A DNA stretch of 64,000 nucleotides from Enterococcus sp. BWR-S5 (GCF_016745255.1 NZ_JADOEQ010000006.1:62001-126000), one strand, 5' to 3'. Positions 36,505 through 45,782 are shown, counted from the first letter of the stretch. Notes: generated by a model not told the origin, from the sequence alone. Numbers and translations: made by a program.

Positions 36505-38256
36505 GTGAAAGAAATTACGATTACAATTAATGGTAAAACATGCAGTGCTCCTGAAGGGTCCACGATCTTAGAAGCGGCACGCCATAATAATATTGATATT
36601 CCAACACTATGTTTCTTAAAAGAGATTAATGAAATCGGCGCTTGTCGGATGTGTGTGGTTGAGGTAGAAGGTGCTAGGAGTTTAGCTACATCCTGTGTAT
36701 ATCCTATTCGTGAAGGAATGAAAATTGTCACAAATTCCGAAAAGGTTTTTCAATCACGGAAGATTAACTTGGAGCTGATTTTGTCTACACATGAACGGAA
36801 ATGCTTATCTTGTATTCGCAATGGTAATTGTGAGCTGCAGAAGCTCTGCAAAGATTTCAATGTAGATGATGAAGATTATTACAATGGAGAAAACTACGAG
36901 TACGCCTTCGATGACAGCACCGTGCACATGTACCGAAACAACAATAAATGTATCTTGTGCAAACGCTGTGTAGCTGCTTGTTCGAAGATACAAGCGATTG
37001 GGGTTATTGGTTCCAATGAACGCGGCTTTAAGACACACATCGGCTGTGCCTTTGAGCAGAATCTAGGTGAAGTATCCTGTATCTCTTGTGGACAGTGTAT
37101 CGTTGCTTGTCCGACAGGGGCAATTGCAGAAAAAGATCAGACGAAAGAAGTCTGGGAAGCACTGGAAGATCCTTCGAAATATGTCGTTGTACAGACTGCC
37201 CCGTCTATCCGTGTAACATTAGGAGAAGCCTTCAATATGCCAATTGGTACAAATGTTGAAGGAAAGATGGTAGCGGCCCTGCGGCGAATTGGCTTTGACA
37301 AGGTGTTTGACACGAATGTGGCAGCTGATTTCACGATCATGGAAGAAGCCGCTGAGTTTTTAGACCGAGTAGCAAATGATGGACCGTTTCCTTTATTTAC
37401 CTCCTGCTCTCCGGGCTGGGTGAAGTATTGTGAATCGTATCATCCGGAGCTGATACCGAATCTTTCCAGCTGTAAATCACCACAGCAGATGTTTGGGGCA
37501 TTAGTAAAAACTTGGTATGCGGAGAAAATGGGCATTGATCCAAAGGATATTTTTGTTGTAGGGATTATGCCATGTACGGCTAAAAAATTTGAAGTAACAA
37601 GGGAAGATGAAGATGCAGCTGGCTATTCTGATGTAGATGTAGCGCTGACTACCAGGGAGCTGGCTCGAATGATTGATAAAGCAGGGATTCGTTTCCCTGA
37701 GCTGGAGGACGAAGCCTTTGACAATCCTTTAGGAGAAGCAACAGGCGCCGGCTATATCTTTGGGGCAACAGGTGGTGTCATGGAGGCAGCTTTGCGAACA
37801 GCAGTGGAAACCTTATCCGGTGAAGAGCTGAAGGCGTTAGATTTCGCTGAGGTTCGAGGCATGGCTGGCATCAAGGAAGCAACCTATGAAGTAAACGGCA
37901 CGGAAGTGCGAGTTGCCGTAGCTTCTGGAATTGGCAATGCGAAGCGACTTATCAAAAAGATTCAAAACAATGAAGCTTTTTACCATTTTGTGGAAATTAT
38001 GGGTTGTCCCGGCGGCTGTATCAATGGCGGTGGTCAACCTGTTCAACCGGCATCGGTACGAAACTTTATTGATTTGAAAGCGAAACGTGCTGCGGCTCTT
38101 TATGTGGAAGATTCAGCCAGAAAGCTGAGGAAATCAAATGACAGTCCGATTGTTCAGCATTTGTATAAAGAATTTTTAGAGCAGCCAGGTAGTGAAAAGG
38201 CACATCACTTACTTCACACCTCGTATAAGGATCGTTCCGTTGTTCAACATTCGTAA
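36505..38256 (+). CDS. hydA: [FeFe] hydrogenase catalytic subunit HydA
   Basis: A 583-residue enzyme that makes or consumes H2. It begins with a GTG, nine bases after AGGAGG; a GTG at 36496 lies inside that site and is rejected. Domains: [2Fe-2S] (Cys36 to Cys64), a His-Cys3 cluster (HERKCLSCIRNGNC), two [4Fe-4S] motifs (CILCKRCVAAC, CISCGQCIVACP) and the H-cluster domain. The three H-cluster motifs are TSCSPGW (Cys301-Ser302), MPCTAKKFE (Cys357) and EIMGCPGGCINGGGQP (Cys501, Cys505). The first is normally TSCCPxW, so one cysteine is a serine here. The maturases HydE, HydF and HydG needed for the diiron site are not in the window. Confidence 0.96.
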   Translation: MKEITITINGKTCSAPEGSTILEAARHNNIDIPTLCFLKEINEIGACRMCVVEVEGARSLATSCVYPIREGMKIVTNSEKVFQSRKINLELILSTHERKCLSCIRNGNCELQKLCKDFNVDDEDYYNGENYEYAFDDSTVHMYRNNNKCILCKRCVAACSKIQAIGVIGSNERGFKTHIGCAFEQNLGEVSCISCGQCIVACPTGAIAEKDQTKEVWEALEDPSKYVVVQTAPSIRVTLGEAFNMPIGTNVEGKMVAALRRIGFDKVFDTNVAADFTIMEEAAEFLDRVANDGPFPLFTSCSPGWVKYCESYHPELIPNLSSCKSPQQMFGALVKTWYAEKMGIDPKDIFVVGIMPCTAKKFEVTREDEDAAGYSDVDVALTTRELARMIDKAGIRFPELEDEAFDNPLGEATGAGYIFGATGGVMEAALRTAVETLSGEELKALDFAEVRGMAGIKEATYEVNGTEVRVAVASGIGNAKRLIKKIQNNEAFYHFVEIMGCPGGCINGGGQPVQPASVRNFIDLKAKRAAALYVEDSARKLRKSNDSPIVQHLYKEFLEQPGSEKAHHLLHTSYKDRSVVQHS

Positions 38257-38308
38257 GAAGCCGCAACAGCTAGGAAAATGCCTGAGGAGCATTGACGGGA
38301 GCTAGCAA

Positions 38309-38354
38309 AAAGACGTGAGATGAATAGTAAAGAAATTACTCATCTCACGTCTTT
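38309..38354. terminator. Bidirectional terminator between hydA and the ECF-S-like gene
   Basis: A perfect 15-base stem: arms at 38309-38323 and 38340-38354, beginning AAAGACGTGAGATGA, with a 16-base loop. Confidence 0.75.
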
Positions 38355-38363
38355 AGATAATGG

Positions 38364-38912
38364 CTAGTTTTCTTGCGGCAAAGCTTTTGTTAGCAACGGA
38401 AGGATTACTACTGCTAAAGCACCGCCAATGAGTGCGGTAAATAACTGTGGAAACGAGAAAGCCGCGGAAACAACGCTGGCATTTGGTTCAGGAATTCCTA
38501 AAACAATCGGCACAACCAATTTTACAACAAGACCATACAGCACTAAAAATTTTGCGGCAGCAGCGACGATTGCCGAAACAGTAAAGGCAGTGAATTGGTT
38601 CTTCGAGCTATTTCTTAGTAAATGCCAAAGAATGACTAACACGGCATTTCCAATAGCCACGCAAAGAATGATTTGCCAGAACTTAGGTCCGATACCAAAC
38701 ATAAATGCAAAGAACGGTGACAGCAGTGCGATTGTTAAACCGCTGGGTAACCCGACGGTGACAACGCTTACAATTAAAATGAAATTGACAAGTGAGCCGG
38801 TCAACAAGGTGCTGCCAAAGCCGGAAGTGACGGCCTGTACAGCAATCAATAGTGCAAGTAATACAGCGGTTTGAGTAATCCATAAAGCTTTTCTGTTCAT
38901 AATCAGCGGCAT
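38364..38912 (-). CDS. Integral membrane protein, ECF transporter S-component-like
   Basis: A 182-residue hydrophobic protein with about five to six membrane helices. Its size and the segments FGIGPKFWQIILCVAIGNAVLV and VLGIPEPNASVVSAAFSFPQLFTALIGGALAV fit small substrate-binding S components of energy-coupling-factor transporters. Substrate unknown; a flavin or nicotinate precursor would suit the flavoprotein-rich neighbourhood but this is only inference. Neither ATG (38912 or 38900) has a convincing ribosome binding site. A perfect Rex palindrome lies nine bases upstream. It sits divergently between the two halves of the hydrogen-metabolism cluster. Confidence 0.65.
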   Translation of the reverse strand: MPLIMNRKALWITQTAVLLALLIAVQAVTSGFGSTLLTGSLVNFILIVSVVTVGLPSGLTIALLSPFFAFMFGIGPKFWQIILCVAIGNAVLVILWHLLRNSSKNQFTAFTVSAIVAAAAKFLVLYGLVVKLVVPIVLGIPEPNASVVSAAFSFPQLFTALIGGALAVVILPLLTKALPQEN

Positions 38913-38921
38913 ATTATTCTA

Positions 38922-38939
38922 TTGTGATGATATTCACAA
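38922..38939. promoter_or_regulatory. Perfect Rex operator between the ECF-S gene and the flavodoxin operon
   Basis: TTGTGATGATATTCACAA has both Rex half-sites intact (TTGTGA and TCACAA with a six-base centre). It is directly upstream of the minus-strand ECF-S-like gene and could also act on the divergent flavodoxin operon. Confidence 0.8.
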
Positions 38940-39232
38940 TTATGCCTATTCACTTCCCTTCATCAAATTTGAAACGGAGTGTTGAGCAGTGCGCCTATTC
39001 AACTGTAGATTTCCGATGAAGAAGCTTTTCCTTCTCAACAAATCTTTACAAAGTTATTGTAACAGATTTGATTCAATGATTTAAGTAAAAGTTGCAGACG
39101 AGAAGCAATTGCAGCCTAAGGAAGTTTTCACAGAATGGTGGGCAGCATAAAAAAGGTTCTAATGAACATAGATTCACTATTTTCTATGTTCTTATGAAAT
39201 AAATGATTAAAAAATGAGAGGATGAACATTGT
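38940..39232 (+). promoter_or_regulatory. Region upstream of the flavodoxin operon with two palindromes
   Basis: It holds the palindrome TTACAAAGTTATTGTAA (39046-39062) and a perfect inverted repeat GAACATAGA/TCTATGTTC (39164-39172 and 39183-39191) about 40 bases before the flavodoxin start. No T tract follows the latter, so it is not an ordinary terminator. A promoter was not assigned with confidence. Confidence 0.4.
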
Positions 39233-39682
39233 ATGACATTAGCAAAAATCGTATATGCAAGTGCAACTGGAAACACAGAGGGAATTTCAGAAATATTGGA
39301 GGCAGCTTTTGAAGAGCTGGATATTGATGTAGAACGTATTGAAGCCGATGATGCGGACGAAGATACGTATGAAGATGCTGATATTTGTGTATTGGCAACT
39401 TATACAGATGGCGATGGGGAACGACCATTTGACTTAGAAGATTTTTATGAAGAACTGCCGGAACAAGATTTATCGGGAAAAGTCTTTGGTGTTGTAGGTA
39501 GTGGAGATAGTGAGCTATATCCGGATTATTTCTGTTTTGCGGCGATAGATTTTGATAAAGCATTTGGGGAAACCGGCGCGACAAAAGGTGCGGAGCTGGT
39601 GAAAATTGAAAATGCGGCAGATGACGAAGACGAAGAGAGACTGAAAGCTTTTGTTAAAGCTTTGGTAGAAGCAGAAGCGTAA
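39233..39682 (+). CDS. Flavodoxin
   Basis: A 149-residue acidic FMN protein that carries low-potential electrons in place of ferredoxin. The phosphate loop SATGNTEGISE is near the N-terminus, and the FMN-flanking segments TYTDGDGERPFDLEDFY and VGSGDSELYPDYFC are typical of short-to-medium flavodoxins. GAGAGG is the ribosome binding site. It heads the operon flavodoxin-nfnA-nfnB-nifJ and should be the electron acceptor of the NifJ enzyme encoded at the end. Confidence 0.95.
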   Translation: MTLAKIVYASATGNTEGISEILEAAFEELDIDVERIEADDADEDTYEDADICVLATYTDGDGERPFDLEDFYEELPEQDLSGKVFGVVGSGDSELYPDYFCFAAIDFDKAFGETGATKGAELVKIENAADDEDEERLKAFVKALVEAEA

Positions 39683-39700
39683 AAGGAAGTGTGAGTAATT

Positions 39701-40537
39701 TTGTTTAAAATAATAGAACGCAAAGAATTAGCTCCTACAGAATTTGATATTCTTGTAGAGGCACCGCGCATTGCGCAAAAAGCTCAACCTGGTCAATTCG
39801 TTATTTTACGCATCGATGAAAAAGGAGAGCGAATTCCTTTGACGATTGTTGATGTGGATGCTGAAAAAGGCTGGGTACGATTGATTTTTCAGGTTATTGG
39901 AAAGTCAACTGCACAATTAGCGACAGTGATGGCTGGTATGGAGCTGACGGATTTGGTTGGCCCATTAGGAAAGCCGACTGAAATCAAAAATTTCGGTACA
40001 GTGCTCTTAGTTGGCGGCGGTGTGGGGATTGCGGCATTGTTCCCGATTGTCAAAGGACTAAAGGAAGCCGGAAATCGTGTAATTACGGTTTTAGGTGCAA
40101 AAACCTCAGAATTACTCATACTACAAGATGAATGTGCGGCATATTCCGATGAATTGATTTTGATGACAGATGATGGTTCAGTTGGCACAAAAGGCTTAGT
40201 CACTCAGGCAATGGAAGAGGTTTTTCAACGAGAAGAAATCTCCTATGCTTGGGCAATCGGGCCAAGTATTATGATGAAATTTGCAACGATGACTGCGCAA
40301 AAATACCATGTGCCTATTTATGTTTCTTTGAATCCAATTATGATTGACGGTACAGGGATGTGTGGAGGTTGTCGAGTAACAATCGCTGATACAATCAAGT
40401 TTGCCTGTGTGGACGGACCAGAGTTTTTGGGAGAAGAAGTGGATTGGGATGAGTTTATTAATCGCATGCAGCAATACCGTCCGGAGGAAGAACAGTCAAA
40501 TGAACGATATGAAAAGCAGGTGAAGCAGCATGGCTAA
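39701..40537 (+). CDS. nfnA: NfnA-type FAD/NAD(P)-binding reductase subunit
   Basis: A 278-residue protein of the ferredoxin-NADP reductase fold, close to PyrK and SudB. The FAD segment (PGQFVILRIDEKGERIPLT), the NAD-binding Gly-rich segment (LLVGGGVGIAALFPI) and a four-cysteine [2Fe-2S] site (GTGMCGGCRVT plus FACVDGPEF) are present. It starts with TTG at 39701, after AAGGAAGTG. It overlaps nfnB by eight bases. With NfnB it forms the NADH-dependent ferredoxin:NADP oxidoreductase, which bifurcates electrons between NADPH, NADH and ferredoxin. Glutamate synthase is unlikely, since no large glutamate synthase subunit is present. Confidence 0.88.
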   Translation: MFKIIERKELAPTEFDILVEAPRIAQKAQPGQFVILRIDEKGERIPLTIVDVDAEKGWVRLIFQVIGKSTAQLATVMAGMELTDLVGPLGKPTEIKNFGTVLLVGGGVGIAALFPIVKGLKEAGNRVITVLGAKTSELLILQDECAAYSDELILMTDDGSVGTKGLVTQAMEEVFQREEISYAWAIGPSIMMKFATMTAQKYHVPIYVSLNPIMIDGTGMCGGCRVTIADTIKFACVDGPEFLGEEVDWDEFINRMQQYRPEEEQSNERYEKQVKQHG

Positions 40538-41945
40538 AGTGAAAAGAAGTCATACACAAACACCAATGAGAGAACAGGAAGCCGCTGTTCGCTGTCATAA
40601 TTTTGATGAGGTTGCTTTTGGTTATTCCTTGGAGGAAGGTCAGTTGGAGGCTAGTCGATGCCTACAATGTAAAAATGCGCCCTGTATCGAAAACTGTCCG
40701 GTTATGATTGATATCCCGGGCTTTATCAAAGCGATTGAAGATGGCGACATGCCGACAGCTCATGCTGTATTGAGCAAGTATACGAATCTTCCGGCAATCT
40801 GTGGTCGTGTTTGTCCACAGGAAAAGCAATGTGAAATGGTTTGTCGTCTGGGACGTTCGAAAAAATTTGAGCCGGTAGCTATTGGCAAGCTGGAGCGTCT
40901 GGTAGCAGATTGGGCGTTAGAGCAGCCGATTGAATATAAAGAAGTGTCCGGAGAAAAAGGGCGCGTTGCTGTCATCGGTTCCGGTCCTTCTGGTTTGACA
41001 ACTGCCGGTGATCTGGCAAAGCTAGGCTATGAAGTGATTGTCTATGAAGCATTACATCTTCCGGGAGGCGTGCTTACTTATGGAATTCCTGAGTTCCGTC
41101 TGCCGAAACGGATTGTGAATAAAGAAATTGAACGAATCGTGGCTCAAGGAGTCACAATTGAAACCAATGTCGTAATTGGAAAAACGATTACGATGGCGGA
41201 AATTATGGAAGAATTTGATGCTTGTTACTTATCTGTCGGTGCGGGTGCACCTAACTTTATGGGGATTCCCGGTACTTCGTTAAATGGTGTTTATTCATCC
41301 AGCGAATATCTGACTCGTATCAATTTGATGCATGGCTATGAGTTTCCTCAGTATGATACGCCGGTTCAAAAATCTAAGAATGTTGTCGTAATCGGCGGCG
41401 GGAATGTAGCGATGGATGCGGCACGCTCGGCAAAACGCCTAGGGGCTGAAAATGTTTCAGTTATCTATCGACGTTCATTGGAAGAGCTGCCGGCACGTGT
41501 GGAGGAATATCATCACTCTGTGGAGGAAGGCATCAATTATCACTGGCTGACAAATCCTATTGAATATATCAGTGATGATAAAGGAACGTTAAAGGCTGTG
41601 AAATGCGTACAAATGGAATTGGGCGAGCCGGATGAATCTGGACGTCGAAGACCTGTTGTAATTCCAGGTAGTGAGTTCATTATTGATGCAGACACAGCGA
41701 TTGAAGCAATCGGGCAAGGTGCGAATAAAGTATTACTTGATACTTTTCCTGAGCTTGCGACCAATAAATGGGGCTACGTTGATGCAAACCCCGAGACTGC
41801 GGCGACATCTATTCCAGGTGTCTTTGCCGGAGGAGATATTGTAACTGGCGCAGCGACGGTTATTTTAGCGATGGGCGCCGGAAAAATAGCAGCAAAAGAA
41901 ATCGATGAATATATTCAGAAGACACGACAAGAAATGCCGGTTTAA
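40530..41945 (+). CDS. nfnB: NfnB-type NADPH oxidoreductase (glutamate synthase small-subunit-like)
   Basis: A 471-residue FAD and iron-sulfur protein. N-terminal cysteines (RCLQCKNAPCIENCPV, then ICGRVCPQEKQCEMVC) bind two [4Fe-4S] clusters. Two Rossmann motifs follow: VIGSGPSGLTTAGDLAKLG for FAD and VVIGGGNVAMDAARSAKRLG for NADPH. The C-terminus (GVFAGGDIVTGAATVILAMGAG) is the usual flavin site. It is the large subunit of Nfn when paired with NfnA, as here. It would let the cell swap NADPH, NADH and flavodoxin/ferredoxin electrons. Confidence 0.9.
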   Translation: MAKVKRSHTQTPMREQEAAVRCHNFDEVAFGYSLEEGQLEASRCLQCKNAPCIENCPVMIDIPGFIKAIEDGDMPTAHAVLSKYTNLPAICGRVCPQEKQCEMVCRLGRSKKFEPVAIGKLERLVADWALEQPIEYKEVSGEKGRVAVIGSGPSGLTTAGDLAKLGYEVIVYEALHLPGGVLTYGIPEFRLPKRIVNKEIERIVAQGVTIETNVVIGKTITMAEIMEEFDACYLSVGAGAPNFMGIPGTSLNGVYSSSEYLTRINLMHGYEFPQYDTPVQKSKNVVVIGGGNVAMDAARSAKRLGAENVSVIYRRSLEELPARVEEYHHSVEEGINYHWLTNPIEYISDDKGTLKAVKCVQMELGEPDESGRRRPVVIPGSEFIIDADTAIEAIGQGANKVLLDTFPELATNKWGYVDANPETAATSIPGVFAGGDIVTGAATVILAMGAGKIAAKEIDEYIQKTRQEMPV

Positions 41946-41968
41946 GTAATCAGTGAGGTGGTAAAGGA

Positions 41969-44900
41969 ATGAAAACAATGAAGACAATGGATGGCAACAC
42001 AGCTGCCGCTTACATTTCCTACGCTTTTACAGAAGTAGCTGGAATCTATCCGATCACACCAAGCTCGACCATGGCAGAAGTAGTGGATGAGTGGGCAGAA
42101 AATGGCTTAAAAAACATTTTTGGTGAAACAGTCAATTTAATAGAGATGCAATCAGAGGCCGGTGCTGCGGGAACAGTTCATGGTTCTTTGAAGACAGGTG
42201 TTTTGACAACAACCTACACAGCATCACAGGGCTTGCTTTTGATGATTCCAAATATGTTTAAGATTGCCGGTGAATTATTGCCGACGGTCTTTCATGTGGC
42301 GGCACGAGCAGTTTCTACGAATGCGTTAAGTATTTTTGGTGACCATAGTGACGTGATGGCAGCTAGGCAGACGGGCTTCTGTATGCTGACAGAATCAAGT
42401 GTTCAGGAAGTCATGGATTTGTCCGCAGTTGCACATTTAGCGAGCATTGAAGGCAGCTTGCCGTTTATGAATTTCTTTGACGGCTTCCGTACCAGCCATG
42501 AGCTGCAAAAAATTGAAGCATTAGATTATGAAGACTTAAAGAATATGGTGAACTGGGAAGCGCTTGAAAATTTCCGTAAGCGCGGGATGAATCCCAATCA
42601 TCCAACTGTTTCCGGAACTGCTCAAAATCCGGATATTCATTTCCAACAAAGAGAAACCGTCAACAAGTATTACGATGAAATGCCCGCAATTGTACAGAAA
42701 TATATGGAAAAAATCAATGCACTCCGTGGAACAGAATATGATTTGATGAATTACTATGGTGACCCGGAAGCGACAGAAGTTATCATTTCCATGGGTTCTG
42801 CTTCACCAACCATCCAGCAAACGGTTGATTATTTAAACAGTCAAGGACGCAAGGTTGGTCATATCGATGTTCATTTGTATCGCCCGTTTCCAGCAGATAA
42901 TCTATTGGAAAAACTACCGAAAACAGTAGAACGGGTAGCAGTACTTGACCGTACCAAGGAACCTGGCTCTGATGGAGAACCGTTGCTATTGGATGTTCAA
43001 AGTGTGTTGTACCGTCATGAAAATCGTCCAATTGTTATTGGTGGTCGTTATGGAATAGCTTCAAAGGATGTGACACCGAATCAAATCGTTGCTGTATACG
43101 ATCACTTATTATTACCGGTGGCGGAGCTTAAGCAACGCTTTACAATTGGTATTAACGATGATGTGACTCATTTGTCATTACCGATGACGGAAGTACTGGA
43201 TTTGACAAAAGATACAACCTTCCAAGCGAAGTTCTGGGGCTTTGGTTCAGATGGTACAGTTGGTGCAAACAAACAGGCAATTAAGATTATCGGAAATCAT
43301 ACAGATAAATATGCACAGGCTTACTTTGCCTATGACTCTAAAAAATCAGGAGGGTTAACAGTCTCCCACTTACGATTTGGTGACGATCCAATCCGTTCTA
43401 CGTATAACGTGGAGTGTCCTGATTTTATCGGGTGTCATAATGCAGCTTATCTGCATAAATATGATTTAGTAAAAGGATTGAAGGATGGCGGAACCTTCCT
43501 GTTAAATACTGTCTGGGATGTCGACCGTGTCAAAACTCATTTGCCGAAGCCATTGAAACGCTACTTAGCAGAGCATAATATTGAATTCTATATCATCAAT
43601 GCCATGGAGATTGCACAACGATTGGGGCTGGGGCGACGGATCAATACAGTCATGTCAGCGGCATTCTTCGAGGTTACAGATATCATGGACCGTGAAACGT
43701 TCCTACCTTTATTGAAGGATGAAGTAAAGGCGACTTACGGAAGAAAATCAATGGCAATTGTAGAGAAAAACTGGGCGGCGATTGATGAAACCTTTGATGC
43801 GCTGACTAAAGTCGATATTCCGGAAGAATGGAAAACACTAGAGATTCCATCAGCTGCTGCAGTTGATTCAGATAAGCCGGCATATGTGCGTAATATTTTA
43901 GAACCAATCAATCGCCAAGAGGGCAATGAGCTTTCGGTGAATGACTTGATTGAAAATGGTATGCTCGGTGGAGAAATGGCGATGGGGACAGCTGCATATG
44001 AAAAACGCGGGATTGCCTTAGAAGTTCCGGAATGGATTTCTGAGAATTGTACGATGTGTAACGAATGTGCCTTCATTTGTCCGCATGCTGCGATTCGTCC
44101 TTTCTTAGCTGATGAAGCTGAGCTGGCGGAGGCGCCGGAAGGCTTTATCACTCGAACGATGAAAGGAGCCGATAATTTAGACTATCGTATTCAAGTATCG
44201 TTAGAAGATTGTACCGGCTGTGGTTTATGTGTAGAGATGTGTCCGGCCAAAGAAAAAGCGCTGGTTTTGAAGCCGTATGAAGAGCGGAAAGAAGAAGCGA
44301 TTAATTGGGCTTTTGCTATGACCTTGCGTCAAAAAGCAAACCCAATCAAGAAATTCTCTGTCAAGGGCTCGCAATTTGAACAGCCGTTAATCGAGTTTTC
44401 AGGTGCTTGTGCCGGCTGTGGCGAAACGCCTTATGTGAAGCTGCTGACTCAGCTTTATGGTGACCGAATGATGATTGCCAACACTACTGGCTGTTCATCG
44501 ATTTGGGGAGCCTCCTCACCGGCAACACCTTACACGGTAAATGCGGAAGGAAAAGGACCTGCGTGGAGTAACTCATTGTTTGAGGATAATGCAGAATATG
44601 GATTAGGGATGTATATCGCTAACGAAACGAAACGGAAACGTGCTGCTACCCTGATACAAAAAGCGGTTGATGAAGGCTGTGGCTCTGAAACAACGTTGGC
44701 TCAGATGCAGGATTGGTTAGACCATGCAGCTGAAGGCGAAGGAACGCAGCAGCGTGCGGCAAAACTGGCGCAAGCGCTTCGTGAGGATGCCGATGATCGA
44801 GTGAAGGACATTTTGAAGCATGAAGAAATGTTTGCGAAGCCGAGCCAGTGGATTCTTGGTGGTGACGGCTGGGCCTATGATATTGGGTACAGCGGTATCG

Positions 44901-45496
44901 ATCATGTGCTCGCGACAGGGGCGGATGTCAACATTTTCGTCATGGATAATGAAGTATACGCCAATACAGGCGGACAAATGTCGAAGGCAACGCCAACCTC
45001 AGCTATCGCAAAATTTGCGGCAGGCGGAAAGAAAACAAAGAAGAAAGACCTTGGCTTGATGGCCATGGCTTATCGTGATGTGTATGTGGCCTCTATTTCG
45101 ATTGAAGCCAATCCGGCACAAGCGCTGAAGGCAATTACTGAGGCTGAAAACTATCCGGGACCATCATTGATTATTGGGTACACACCATGTATCAATCATG
45201 GCTTGCGTGGTGGTATGAGTCAATCAATTAAGGAATCAAAAGAAGCGGTAGAATCCGGCTATTGGCCGCTGTATCGCCATGATCCACGTCTGAGAGACAA
45301 AGGCAAAGATCCAATGCGCGTAGATTTCAAGAAGGCCGACTTTACAAAAATGGAAGCCTTCCTACGGAATCAGGTTCGTTTCTCTGCACTTCACAATGTG
45401 AAGGATGACGAGGTAGAAGTAGAAGAAATGCTTCATCAAACCGTCAAGGATATGGAAGACCGTTCAGAAAGCTATACACAATTGATTAAGAAATAA
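41969..45496 (+). CDS. nifJ: Pyruvate:flavodoxin (ferredoxin) oxidoreductase
   Basis: A 1175-residue single-chain enzyme that turns pyruvate and CoA into acetyl-CoA and CO2 and reduces flavodoxin or ferredoxin. The N-terminal pyruvate-binding domain (ITPSSTMAEVVDEWA), the gamma domain, two ferredoxin-type [4Fe-4S] motifs (CTMCNECAFICPHAAI; CTGCGLCVEMCPAKEKAL) and the thiamine domain with its own cluster cysteines (CAGCGETPYVKLL) are all present at normal spacing. It is the last gene of the flavodoxin-nfn operon and ends in a strong terminator. Oxygen sensitivity is expected. Its reduced carrier would feed HydABC. Confidence 0.97.
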   Translation: MKTMKTMDGNTAAAYISYAFTEVAGIYPITPSSTMAEVVDEWAENGLKNIFGETVNLIEMQSEAGAAGTVHGSLKTGVLTTTYTASQGLLLMIPNMFKIAGELLPTVFHVAARAVSTNALSIFGDHSDVMAARQTGFCMLTESSVQEVMDLSAVAHLASIEGSLPFMNFFDGFRTSHELQKIEALDYEDLKNMVNWEALENFRKRGMNPNHPTVSGTAQNPDIHFQQRETVNKYYDEMPAIVQKYMEKINALRGTEYDLMNYYGDPEATEVIISMGSASPTIQQTVDYLNSQGRKVGHIDVHLYRPFPADNLLEKLPKTVERVAVLDRTKEPGSDGEPLLLDVQSVLYRHENRPIVIGGRYGIASKDVTPNQIVAVYDHLLLPVAELKQRFTIGINDDVTHLSLPMTEVLDLTKDTTFQAKFWGFGSDGTVGANKQAIKIIGNHTDKYAQAYFAYDSKKSGGLTVSHLRFGDDPIRSTYNVECPDFIGCHNAAYLHKYDLVKGLKDGGTFLLNTVWDVDRVKTHLPKPLKRYLAEHNIEFYIINAMEIAQRLGLGRRINTVMSAAFFEVTDIMDRETFLPLLKDEVKATYGRKSMAIVEKNWAAIDETFDALTKVDIPEEWKTLEIPSAAAVDSDKPAYVRNILEPINRQEGNELSVNDLIENGMLGGEMAMGTAAYEKRGIALEVPEWISENCTMCNECAFICPHAAIRPFLADEAELAEAPEGFITRTMKGADNLDYRIQVSLEDCTGCGLCVEMCPAKEKALVLKPYEERKEEAINWAFAMTLRQKANPIKKFSVKGSQFEQPLIEFSGACAGCGETPYVKLLTQLYGDRMMIANTTGCSSIWGASSPATPYTVNAEGKGPAWSNSLFEDNAEYGLGMYIANETKRKRAATLIQKAVDEGCGSETTLAQMQDWLDHAAEGEGTQQRAAKLAQALREDADDRVKDILKHEEMFAKPSQWILGGDGWAYDIGYSGIDHVLATGADVNIFVMDNEVYANTGGQMSKATPTSAIAKFAAGGKKTKKKDLGLMAMAYRDVYVASISIEANPAQALKAITEAENYPGPSLIIGYTPCINHGLRGGMSQSIKESKEAVESGYWPLYRHDPRLRDKGKDPMRVDFKKADFTKMEAFLRNQVRFSALHNVKDDEVEVEEMLHQTVKDMEDRSESYTQLIKK

Positions 45497-45506
45497 CTAG
45501 TAACAC

Positions 45507-45552
45507 AAAAACAAACCAGCTTTGAGAATATCCTCAAAGCTGGCTTGTTTTT
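45507..45552. terminator. Strong terminator after nifJ
   Basis: Arms at 45507-45526 and 45533-45552 pair almost perfectly around a six-base loop and are flanked by A and T runs, so it works on both strands. Confidence 0.85.
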
Positions 45553-45782
45553 GTTAGTAATGGTGTTATAAACTTTTGAAGTTGTTATCCCACCGATACC
45601 AAGGATTAGTGAGGAATTATCGGGAAGTCCTCTATCTTAATAAGCAGTCAGTCATTTTCTTAATTAAGCGCTAAACTAGTTCTTCCTGCTTTTTTTTGTT
45701 ATGATTTAAAAGAATGTAAACAAAGCACTAAAAGAAACTGGGAAGTGATTTGACCGGTTTCAATGGATAGAAAGAAGGAGAG

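Noticed and set aside
38428-38874. 148-residue plus-strand frame opposite the ECF-S-like gene
   Set aside because: Polar shadow frame with no ribosome binding site; the minus-strand product has a clear membrane-protein pattern.
39046-39062. Palindrome TTACAAAGTTATTGTAA as a further Rex site
   Set aside because: The half-sites are in the wrong orientation and lack the TCACAA/TTGTGA core.
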